Below are positions 26,310 to 33,031 of a DNA stretch of 64,000 nt, one piece after another. This stretch comes from Saccharothrix tamanrassetensis (GTDB lineage: Bacteria > Actinomycetota > Actinomycetes > Mycobacteriales > Pseudonocardiaceae). The notes under the pieces are model-generated. The model was not told the origin of the DNA and made no database searches. It worked only from the letters and a program-made list of their open reading frames with translations. The translations under genes were made by a program, and so were the position numbers. Location: contig NZ_JACHJN010000013.1 in NCBI RefSeq assembly GCF_014203665.1, positions 62,001-126,000 of the forward strand, written 5' to 3'. Position 1 is the first letter of the stretch. Each line of letters begins with the position of its first letter.

Positions 26310-26870
26310 TCAGTCCAGCGGCAGGGTGCGGCCCAGGACGGCGAACGGACGCGGGTCGCCGGTGAACTGGTAGTGCCGCAGCACGTCGGTGAACCCCAGC
26401 CGCCGGTACAGCCGCCACGCCTTGCTGGGGCCCTCCGGGGTGGACAGCAGCACGCGGGACGTGGGCACGCCCGCCAGCAGGCTGCGCAGCAGTCCCTCGC
26501 CGATGCCCCGGCTCTGCGCGCTCGGCAGCACGTGCAGCTCGGTCAGCTCGAAGTAGTCGTGCATCCACTCCTCGACCGCGTTCGGCCCGTTGACCAGGGT
26601 CAGGCCGTGCCGCACCTGCTCGTGCCACCACTGGCCCACCGAACCCCGGTAGCCGTAGCCGATGCCGACGAGTTCGTCCTCCTCTCCCAGCGCCACCACG
26701 CACCGCCAGCCGTCGCGCAGCATGTGCGCCAACCACATCGGCGCGCGCTGCTCGGCCGTGCCCGCCGGGTAGTTCATCGCGCTGACGTAGAGCGCGAGGG
26801 CCTCGCCGAGCCGGGAGTTCAGCTCCCGCGCGGACAGCTCCACCAGCCGCTGCGACGGCGCGGCGGTCAT
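26310..26870 (-). CDS. GNAT family N-acetyltransferase
   Basis: 186 residues from ATG 26870. GNAT fold with acetyl-CoA motif region LTELHVLPSAQSRGIGEGLLRSLL (R/Q-x-x-G-x-G/A as SRGIGE) and the C-terminal WRLYRRLGFTDVLRHYQF strand. Same position as Rv2170, a lysine acetyltransferase reported to act on isocitrate dehydrogenase in mycobacteria; whether the target is shared is unknown. The start codon overlaps the stop of the YbaK-like gene (ATGA), so the two are co-translated. Confidence 0.88.
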   Translation of the reverse strand: MTAAPSQRLVELSARELNSRLGEALALYVSAMNYPAGTAEQRAPMWLAHMLRDGWRCVVALGEEDELVGIGYGYRGSVGQWWHEQVRHGLTLVNGPNAVEEWMHDYFELTELHVLPSAQSRGIGEGLLRSLLAGVPTSRVLLSTPEGPSKAWRLYRRLGFTDVLRHYQFTGDPRPFAVLGRTLPLD

Positions 26871-27367
26871 CGGGCGACCCGCGCCGGGGTGCCGCCGGTC
26901 AGTTCCACCAGGCCCGCGTAGGTCGTCGGGAACACCGCGTGCGGGTGCCCGGCGGCGGCCCACACCACCTCGTACTGCTCCAGGTCGACGTCCACGAACG
27001 TCCGGATCGGCGCGGGGTGGCCGATCGGGGAGACCCCGCCGATGACCTGGCCGGTGTGCTCCCGCACGAAGTCCGGCTTGGCCCGCTCGATCCGGTCCGC
27101 CCCGGCGAGCCCGGCCAGCAGGTCGGTGTCCGCCCGGTGCGCGCCGGAGGTGAGCACCAGCAGCGGACCGGCCGCGCCGTCCCGCACCGCGCTGAACACC
27201 AGGCTGTTCGCGATGGCTCCGACCGGCACGCCCACCGCCTGCGCCGCCTCGGCGGCGGTGCGGACGGCGTCGGCCAGCACGCGGATCCCGTTCGCTGCCT
27301 CGTGGTGGCCCGCCTCGGACAGGCCCGCCGCCACCTTGCGGATGCCGGGGTGGTCAAGTGCGCTCAC
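26867..27367 (-). CDS. YbaK/EbsC family protein (aminoacyl-tRNA editing-like)
   Basis: 166 residues from GTG 27367. Family fold with AIANSLVF, LLVLTSGAHRADTDLLAGL, and TGQVIGGVSPIGHPAPIRTFVD. YbaK-type enzymes deacylate mischarged Cys-tRNA(Pro) or related species; the GGVSPIGH loop includes the glycine-rich site for the tRNA 3' end, and a conserved lysine (AKPDF) is kept. Operonic with the GNAT gene. Its upstream region is shared with the SOS-type promoter of the HEPN gene reading the other way. Confidence 0.88.
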   Translation of the reverse strand: MSALDHPGIRKVAAGLSEAGHHEAANGIRVLADAVRTAAEAAQAVGVPVGAIANSLVFSAVRDGAAGPLLVLTSGAHRADTDLLAGLAGADRIERAKPDFVREHTGQVIGGVSPIGHPAPIRTFVDVDLEQYEVVWAAAGHPHAVFPTTYAGLVELTGGTPARVAR

Positions 27368-27432
27368 CCGTTCATGAGACCACGTGCGGCCGGGTTGAGG
27401 AGTGCCGGGTTCACGGGTTACGCTGATCAGGC

Positions 27433-27448
27433 TCGAACACTTGTTCGA
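27433..27448 (+). promoter_or_regulatory. LexA (SOS) box in front of the HEPN gene
   Basis: TCGAACACTTGTTCGA is a perfect match to TCGAAC-N4-GTTCGA, inside a 20-nt near-perfect palindrome (27431-27450). A -10-like TATGCC follows at 27451-27456, as at recA. LexA bound here would cover the -10 region. Confidence 0.85.
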
Positions 27449-27456
27449 GCTATGCC

Positions 27457-27491
27457 TTGGTGGTGGGGCGGGGGAAGCGCCCCACCACCAA
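27457..27491 (+). promoter_or_regulatory. Strong hairpin at the start of the HEPN leader RNA
   Basis: TTGGTGGTGGGGCG and its exact complement (27478-27491) form a 14-bp stem with a 7-nt loop. It begins at the expected transcription start and ends 57 bp before the ATG. It could protect or attenuate the message. Confidence 0.7.
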
Positions 27492-27548
27492 GTGCCGCCG
27501 TCTCCCCGCGGCGGTCGTCGCTGTCCCGACGCCGCGAGGAGGCCGCCG

Positions 27549-27974
27549 ATGTCGACTTCGACCGACTTCCCCAGCACCCGACGGGTGCCGTTGCCCCTGC
27601 CGCCGGCGTCGGCCGTCAGTCTGCTCGCCCAGGCCCGCGACTGCGTGCGCGAAGCCGAGCACGCGACCGAGCCCGCCGACCGGTTCACCACCGCCTACCT
27701 GGGCGCGATGCGGGCTGCCGCGGCCGTCCTGGCGTCGCGCGGCAGGCCCCACCGGGGGCGGGCCAAGCCGACCAGCGTGTGGGTGCTGCTGCCGACCCTG
27801 GCCCCCGAGCTGCGGGAGTGGGCGGCGTACTTCGCGTCCTGCTCCGCGGCGCGGGCGGCGGTGCAGGCGGGCATCACCCGGCAGGTGAACCGACGGAGTG
27901 CCGACGACCTGGTGCGCCAAGCGGCGCAGTTCACCGAGCTGGTCGACGAGATCATGTACGAGGGCAGACTGTGA
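27549..27974 (+). CDS. SAV_6107-type HEPN domain protein under LexA control
   Basis: 141 residues from ATG 27549, with GAGGAGG 6 nt upstream. An all-helical HEPN-like domain (about 20-135): SLLAQARDCVREAEHATEPADRF, AYLGAMRAAAAVLASRG, then ELREWAAYFASCSAARAAVQAG and DDLVRQAAQFTELVDEIM. It resembles the actinobacterial SAV_6107 family. Many HEPN proteins are RNases, but a clean R-x4-6-H motif is not evident here (RGRPH only), so the activity is uncertain. The upstream LexA box implies induction by DNA damage. The last 4 bases overlap the next gene. Confidence 0.85.
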   Translation: MSTSTDFPSTRRVPLPLPPASAVSLLAQARDCVREAEHATEPADRFTTAYLGAMRAAAAVLASRGRPHRGRAKPTSVWVLLPTLAPELREWAAYFASCSAARAAVQAGITRQVNRRSADDLVRQAAQFTELVDEIMYEGRL

Positions 27975-28732
27975 GCAGGGGACTGGTCGACTACGACCGG
28001 CTGATCGAGACCGTGGCGGCGGAAGCCGAGCTGTTGGCGGCGTCGGCGCACGGACAGCGCCCGGAACGCCAGGTGCCGGCGTGCCCGGGCCTGAACCTGG
28101 GCGAGACCGCGCGGCACGTGGGCAGCATGTACCGGATGGTGACGGCGTGGGTCCGCGAAGGGCGGCAACCCGTTGCCTGGCAACAGGACCCGGCGCACGG
28201 GCAGACGCTGTCGGACTACCTGCGCGAAGGCGTCGAGCCGCTGGTGGACGCGCTGTCCGAACGCGAGGCCGACGACCCGTGCGAGACGTGGTGGCCGCAG
28301 GAGCGGACCTGCGGGTTCTGGGCCCGCCGGCTCGCGCACGAGTCCACCGTGCACCGGATGGACGTGCAGTCGGCGGCCGGTCTGCCACTGGACCCGGTGC
28401 CCGACGACATCGCCGAGGACGGCGCGGACGAGGTGCTGTCCCTGTGGCTGGGCCACCGGCTCGACGTGCTGGGCGTGCGCGGCACCCGGGAGGGCACGGT
28501 GGCGATCCGCACCGCCCGCCGCACGTGGCTCGCCCGCACCGGCCCCGAACCGTCCACGGCGTGGCAGGCGTCACCGGAGGAAGCGGAGTCGGCGGACGGC
28601 GACGTCACCGGCCCCCCGGTGCTGGTCTACCGCTGGCTGTGGGGCCGCATCCCCGACCGCGACGTGCGGACCACCGGCGACCACGACGCCATCGCCCAGC
28701 TGTGGGCACTGCTCCGGCTGGCGACGAAGTAG
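27971..28732 (+). CDS. Maleylpyruvate isomerase family, mycothiol-dependent-like enzyme
   Basis: 253 residues. DinB/MDMPI four-helix domain (about 1-150): LVDYDRLIETVAAEAELLAA, LGETARHVGSMYRMVTAWV (His of the metal site), ARRLAHESTVHRMDVQSAAG (H-x3-H-R), then a C-terminal sterol-carrier-like domain ending in WRIPDRDVRT-type residues and DHDAIAQLW. The family uses a divalent metal and mycothiol. The GTG start overlaps the HEPN stop (GTGA), so it would be induced together with the HEPN gene. The substrate is unknown. Confidence 0.88.
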   Translation: MSRGLVDYDRLIETVAAEAELLAASAHGQRPERQVPACPGLNLGETARHVGSMYRMVTAWVREGRQPVAWQQDPAHGQTLSDYLREGVEPLVDALSEREADDPCETWWPQERTCGFWARRLAHESTVHRMDVQSAAGLPLDPVPDDIAEDGADEVLSLWLGHRLDVLGVRGTREGTVAIRTARRTWLARTGPEPSTAWQASPEEAESADGDVTGPPVLVYRWLWGRIPDRDVRTTGDHDAIAQLWALLRLATK

Positions 28733-28736
28733 CGGG

Positions 28737-30323
28737 TCACAGCGTCAGGTCGGCGCTCTCCGCCAGGCCGTCCGGGCCGGCGGTCTCCAGCCGGTAGCGG
28801 GCGTTGCGGCCGGTGATCTCCAGCACCGCCACCGAGTTGCCGAAGTGCGGTCCGCTGATCTTGGTCCACGAGACCGGGTCGGCGGGCACGCCGGCGCGGT
28901 CGGCCCGGCGGCGCAGCAGCCGGGCCAGCGGACCGGACCAGAACAGCCGGAACACCGGGCGGAAGATCCACGGCGGGTCGTTGTGCACCGGCGAGCAGAC
29001 CAGTTGCAGCACTTGGGAGTGGATCGGCCGGGGGAACTCGGCGCGGGCCGCGTAGCTGTGGTGGACGTCGCCGGACAGCACGCAGATGGTGCCCGGCGCG
29101 GACTCGCCGCTGCCGATGCGGTGGATGAAGCGCGCCATCCGCTCGAACGACGCGCGGAACGCGGGCCAGTGCTCCAGGTCGCCCACCTGGCGCACCTTCT
29201 CGGCGATCCGCCCGCGCCGTCCGGGGCGTTCCGCGGCGCGTTCGTTGAGGGACTGGAAGTGGCTCAGCGCGTGCGGCATCAGCCACGGCAGCGACGAGCC
29301 GATCAGCAGGTGGTCGAAGTCCCCCTCGGCGTTGCGCTCGATCCAGTCGAACTCCTCGTGGCCGACCATCAGCCGCTCCGGCCCGTCCAGGATCCGGCCG
29401 CTGCGGGTGTCCACGACGAGCAGCCGCACCCGCCCGAAGTCGCGCCGGTAGCTCCACCGGGTGGACTTGCGGCCCTCCACCTCCCGGTCGGCCTGCTCGG
29501 CGAAGTCCTCCAGCAGCCCCTGCACGTCGCCCCCGGCGGCCTGCACCTTGACGAACAGCCCGTCCCGCGCGAGTTCGTCCGGCGCGAGGTTGCCCAGGTG
29601 CTGGTACACCCAGTACGACGCCAGCCCGGCCCGGATCCGCTTGCGCCACCACGGTTTCTCCGCCATCTCCGCCCGCCACACCCGGGAGGTGTTCCAGTCG
29701 TCCCGGATGTCGTGGTCGTCGAAGATCATCGACGTCGGCAGCACGGACATCAGCCAGCGGATCTCCGGGTCGGCCCACGACTCGTGGTAGAGCTCGGCGT
29801 ACTCGCGGAACGACACCACCTCGCCCGCGGGCTCGGGTCTGCGCTCGGCCAGCCACTTCTTGACCCGGGGCGTCGGCTCGTCCGCGTAGACCTGGTCGCC
29901 GAGCAGCAGCAGCGCGTCCGGCCAGCGCTCCTCGGGCCAGTCCTTCATCCGGAGCGCGAACGCGTCCAGCGCGTCCGGCCCGAGCTTGTCCGCCGCCTGC
30001 TGGTTCGGCCCGCCCGCCTTGGCGGCGCGGCAGGACCCGAACACCAGCTGCTTCACCTTCCCGGTGCGGATGCGGGGGCGCGGGAACGAGGAGTCGGCCT
30101 CCGGCCACACCACGTGACCGTCCAGTCGCACGTCGTAGAGCGTGCTGGTGCCGGGTTCCAGCCCTTCCACCACGACCAGCGCGAAGTGCTGCTCACCCAC
30201 CTGGAACGTCGCGGCACGGTGATTCGCGATGGTCACCTCGCAAGCCGCGTCGGTTTCCACCCAGACGGTGGCCGACGTGGCGTCGACATGTCGCAGTACG
30301 GGACCAAGCACCAGTGCGGCCAT
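28737..30323 (-). CDS. PhoD-like alkaline phosphatase family protein
   Basis: 528 residues from ATG 30323. An N-terminal fibronectin-like strand domain (about 1-90) precedes the metallophosphatase core: FGSCRA near 95-100, LLLLGDQVYADE at 139-149, FDDHDIRDDWN at 201-211, and SGDVHHSYAAR near residue 410. These are the metal ligands of PhoD-type phosphodi/monoesterases. No signal peptide or Tat motif is visible, unlike classical PhoD, so it may act inside the cell. The start is fixed by a divergent start codon only 24 bp away. Confidence 0.88.
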   Translation of the reverse strand: MAALVLGPVLRHVDATSATVWVETDAACEVTIANHRAATFQVGEQHFALVVVEGLEPGTSTLYDVRLDGHVVWPEADSSFPRPRIRTGKVKQLVFGSCRAAKAGGPNQQAADKLGPDALDAFALRMKDWPEERWPDALLLLGDQVYADEPTPRVKKWLAERRPEPAGEVVSFREYAELYHESWADPEIRWLMSVLPTSMIFDDHDIRDDWNTSRVWRAEMAEKPWWRKRIRAGLASYWVYQHLGNLAPDELARDGLFVKVQAAGGDVQGLLEDFAEQADREVEGRKSTRWSYRRDFGRVRLLVVDTRSGRILDGPERLMVGHEEFDWIERNAEGDFDHLLIGSSLPWLMPHALSHFQSLNERAAERPGRRGRIAEKVRQVGDLEHWPAFRASFERMARFIHRIGSGESAPGTICVLSGDVHHSYAARAEFPRPIHSQVLQLVCSPVHNDPPWIFRPVFRLFWSGPLARLLRRRADRAGVPADPVSWTKISGPHFGNSVAVLEITGRNARYRLETAGPDGLAESADLTL

Positions 30324-30331
30324 GGGCGCAG

Positions 30332-30341
30332 ACGTTACCTT
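30332..30341. promoter_or_regulatory. Overlapping divergent -10 elements for two leaderless genes
   Basis: TACCTT (30336-30341, plus) lies 6 nt before ATG 30348, while TAACGT (30337-30332, minus) lies 8 nt before ATG 30323. The two -10 hexamers share two bases, so polymerase can hardly occupy both at once. Confidence 0.5.
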
Positions 30342-30347
30342 CGCATC

Positions 30348-31058
30348 ATGGGAACGAGGTTGCACGACGTCGTCGTGGACGCCGCCGACCCGGTCCGACT
30401 GGGCCGGTTCTGGTCGGAACTGCTGGCGCGGCCGGTCACCGGGGAGAGCGCCGACGAGGTGGACGTGACGCTGAGTGCCGGCACGGACCTGGTGTTCGTG
30501 CCGGTGCCCGAGCCGAAGTCGGTGAAGAACCGCCTGCACCTGGACCTGAATTCGACGTCTCCGGAGCACCAGGCCGCTCTGGTGGCGCGGGCGCGGGAAC
30601 TGGGAGCGCGACCGGTCGACATCGGGCAGGGAACCGTGCCGTGGGTGGTGCTGGCCGACCCGGAGGGCAACGAGTTCTGCGTCCTGGAGCCGCGTGCCGA
30701 GTACTCGGACGTCGGTCCCGTGGCGGCTGTGGTGGTCGACGCCGTGGACCCGTCCGCGCTGGCTGCTTTCTGGTCGCACGCCACGGGGCTGCCGGTGGTC
30801 CGTGCGGGGGAGGAGTTCGCGTCGCTGCGCCAGGAGTCGGCGTTCTGGTTGGAGTTCGTCCGGGTCGACGAGGCGAAGGCGGTGAAGAACCGGGTGCACC
30901 TGGACGTCGTGCCGCCTGCGGACGGGGATCTGCCCACGGAGGTGGTCCGGCTGGAGGCGCAGGGGGCCGTGCGTGCGGACGTGGGCCAAGGGGCGGTCGA
31001 GTGGGTGGTGCTGGCCGACCCGGAGGGCAACGAGTTCTGCGTCCTGACCCCGCGCTGA
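30348..31058 (+). CDS. Two-domain VOC (glyoxalase) family protein
   Basis: 236 residues made of two glyoxalase-type halves, 1-118 and 119-236. Both contain KNRLHLDL/KNRVHLDV and end in WVVLADPEGNEFCVL. VOC proteins are metal-binding isomerases, dioxygenases or resistance proteins; the specific role here is not known. The tail of the two halves is identical for 46 nt at exactly 360-bp spacing, so the halves were duplicated or converted recently. Confidence 0.85.
   Translation: MGTRLHDVVVDAADPVRLGRFWSELLARPVTGESADEVDVTLSAGTDLVFVPVPEPKSVKNRLHLDLNSTSPEHQAALVARARELGARPVDIGQGTVPWVVLADPEGNEFCVLEPRAEYSDVGPVAAVVVDAVDPSALAAFWSHATGLPVVRAGEEFASLRQESAFWLEFVRVDEAKAVKNRVHLDVVPPADGDLPTEVVRLEAQGAVRADVGQGAVEWVVLADPEGNEFCVLTPR
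30641..31046 (+). repeat. 46-nt exact direct repeat within the VOC gene
   Basis: 30641-30686 and 31001-31046 are identical and lie in the same reading frame, marking the ends of the two glyoxalase-like halves. Confidence 0.9.
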
Positions 31059-31146
31059 ATCCCGTTGCGGAAGCCGGGTCGGCAGCGGTGATCCGTTCCG
31101 CCGGCGATTCGTCCACAACGTGCTGGTCATCGCGCTGCGAGCGGGC

Positions 31147-31152
31147 TAGGGT
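31147..31152 (+). promoter_or_regulatory. -10 element TAGGGT for leaderless gntR mRNA
   Basis: TAGGGT, 7 nt, then ATG 31160. Confidence 0.5.
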
Positions 31153-31159
31153 CGCCGGA

Positions 31160-31813
31160 ATGCAATATATCAGTCGGGCGTTGTATCGCGACCAGGCGCT
31201 GAGTGCGATTCGCGAGGCGATCCTGGGCGGCGACCTGGCGCCCGGCGCGGCGATCAAGGACGTGGCGCTGGCCGAGCGGTTGGGGCTGTCGCGGACGCCG
31301 GTTCGGGAGGCGCTGGCGCGGTTGGCCGACGAAGGTCTGGTCGAGTCGAAGCCGCACAGCTACACGCGGGTCACACCGTTGGACACCGCGCCGGTTCGGG
31401 ATGCGCACGCGGTCGTCCAGGCGATGCACGCTCTGGCGGTCCGGCTCGCGGTGCCCCGGATGGGTCCGACCGACCTGGCTGCGATGCGAGCGGCCAACGG
31501 GCGGTTCGCCACGGCGTTGGCCGCGGGGGACGTGGCGGCGGCGTTGGCGGCGGACGACGAGTTCCACGACGTCGCCGTGCGGGGGAGTGGGAACTTCGCC
31601 GTTGTCGCCACGATCGAGCGCTACACGCCGTTGGTGCGGCGGTTGGAGCGGTTGCGGCTGGCCACGCCGCCCGGCCGGCACTCGGTGGCCATGCACGAGG
31701 AGATCATCGCCGCCTGCGCGGTGGCCGACGCCGAACTCGCGGCGCGGTTGGTGGAGCGGAACTGGGCCACGCTGGCCGAGTTGTCGGAGGAGGACCCACA
31801 TGGCGCTGGGTGA
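31160..31813 (+). CDS. GntR family transcriptional regulator (FCD-type)
   Basis: 217 residues. Winged helix-turn-helix at about 7-75 (AIREAILGGDLAPGAAIKDVALAERLGLSRTPVREALARL), then an FCD ligand-binding helical domain with DEFHDVAV and HEEIIAAC histidines that usually bind a metal and a carboxylate effector. It is the first gene of an operon with ACC deaminase, whose start lies inside its last 14 bases, so it probably controls that gene in response to substrate. Confidence 0.9.
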   Translation: MQYISRALYRDQALSAIREAILGGDLAPGAAIKDVALAERLGLSRTPVREALARLADEGLVESKPHSYTRVTPLDTAPVRDAHAVVQAMHALAVRLAVPRMGPTDLAAMRAANGRFATALAAGDVAAALAADDEFHDVAVRGSGNFAVVATIERYTPLVRRLERLRLATPPGRHSVAMHEEIIAACAVADAELAARLVERNWATLAELSEEDPHGAG

Positions 31814-32795
31814 TTTCGCGCGGTACCCGCTGACCTTCGGCCCTTCTCCGGTGCACCCGCTGGAACGGCTGACCCGGCACCTCGGCGGCGCGTCGGTGTG
31901 GGCCAAGCGGGAGGACTGCAACTCCGGGTTGGCCTACGGCGGCAACAAGACGCGCAAGCTGGAGTACCTGGTGGCGGACGCGCTGGCGACCGGGTGCGAC
32001 ACGTTGGTGTCGATCGGTGGCGTGCAGTCCAACCACACCCGGCAGGTCGCCGCGGCGGCGGCGCGGGCCGGGCTGAAGTGCGTGCTGGTGCAGGAGAGCT
32101 GGGTGGACTGGCCGGACGCCGTCTACGACCGGGTGGGCAACATCCTGCTCAGCCGGCTCATGGGCGCCGACGTCCGGCTGGTGCAGGCGGGCTTCGGCAT
32201 CGGCGTGAAACCCGCGTGGGAACAGGCGATCGAGGACGTCCGTGCGTCCGGCGGCAAGCCGTACCCGATCCCGGCGGGCGCGTCGGACCACCCGTTGGGC
32301 GGTCTCGGGTTCGCGGGGTGGGCGGCCGAGGTGGAACGGCAGGAGGCCGAGCTGGGCGTCCGGTTCGACACCGTCGTGGTGTGCTCGGTGACCGGCAGCA
32401 CCCAGGCCGGGATGGTGGCCGGGTTCGCGGGCAGCGGCCGTCGGGTCGTCGGGATCGACGCGTCGGCCGAGCCGTGCGACACCCGCGACCAGATCACCCG
32501 CATCGCGCAGAGGACCGGGAACCTGCTGGAGGTGGAGGTCCGCGAGACCGACGTGGTGCTCGACGAGCGTTTCCACGAGGGCATCTACGGCGTGCCGGGC
32601 GAGTCCACCGTGGACGCGATGAAGCTTGGTGCACGCCTGGAAGGCATGATCACCGACCCGGTGTACGAGGGGAAGTCGCTGGCGGGCCTGGTGGAACTCG
32701 TGTCCTCCGGCGAGATCCCCCGCGACTCGACCGTCCTGTACGCACACCTCGGCGGCCAGCCCGCGCTCAACGCCTACAGCAGCCTGTTCCGCTGA
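31800..32795 (+). CDS. acdS: 1-aminocyclopropane-1-carboxylate deaminase
   Basis: 331 residues. PLP-dependent fold II enzyme that cleaves ACC, the plant ethylene precursor, to 2-oxobutyrate and ammonia. Lys50 in GGNKTRKLEYL is the PLP lysine; SIGGVQSNHTRQ and VCSVTGSTQAG hold the phosphate. Near the C-terminus YEGKS and HLGG keep the glutamate and leucine that separate true AcdS from D-cysteine desulfhydrase. An isolated copy in an actinomycete suggests a plant-associated or soil lifestyle. Translation is coupled to the GntR gene by a 14-nt overlap. Confidence 0.9.
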   Translation: MALGDFARYPLTFGPSPVHPLERLTRHLGGASVWAKREDCNSGLAYGGNKTRKLEYLVADALATGCDTLVSIGGVQSNHTRQVAAAAARAGLKCVLVQESWVDWPDAVYDRVGNILLSRLMGADVRLVQAGFGIGVKPAWEQAIEDVRASGGKPYPIPAGASDHPLGGLGFAGWAAEVERQEAELGVRFDTVVVCSVTGSTQAGMVAGFAGSGRRVVGIDASAEPCDTRDQITRIAQRTGNLLEVEVRETDVVLDERFHEGIYGVPGESTVDAMKLGARLEGMITDPVYEGKSLAGLVELVSSGEIPRDSTVLYAHLGGQPALNAYSSLFR

Positions 32796-32847
32796 CGCCG
32801 GCAGCTCCGGGTCCGATGCGGCTGCCCGGGAGGCAGGACTTGGCTCT

Positions 32848-32970
32848 ACCGGCCTGTGCGGAGGCGGGTGCGGCCGGGCTTGCGCGGGGCGGGTGAGTGA
32901 GAAAGTCACGCTGTGCCGGCCTGTGCGGAGGGGGCGCGCGAGCAGACGAGCTGCACCGGCCTGCGCGAAG
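32848..32970. repeat. Three dispersed copies of a 16-17-nt direct repeat
   Basis: Copies near ACCGGCCTGTGCGGAGG start at 32848, 32915 and 32955 (the last with two substitutions). They fill much of the 236-bp space between acdS and lhr, where no gene is seen. Confidence 0.6.
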
Positions 32971-33031
32971 CGGTGAGGGCTGGGACCGGTGTGGTCCAAG
33001 GGGTTGAGTCGGATCTCCCCGGGAAAGCCGG

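Noticed and set aside
28034..28574. Open frames on the minus strand opposite the MDMPI gene
   Set aside because: The plus frame has the full MDMPI signature and overlaps the HEPN stop as an operon gene should, while the minus frames have no features.
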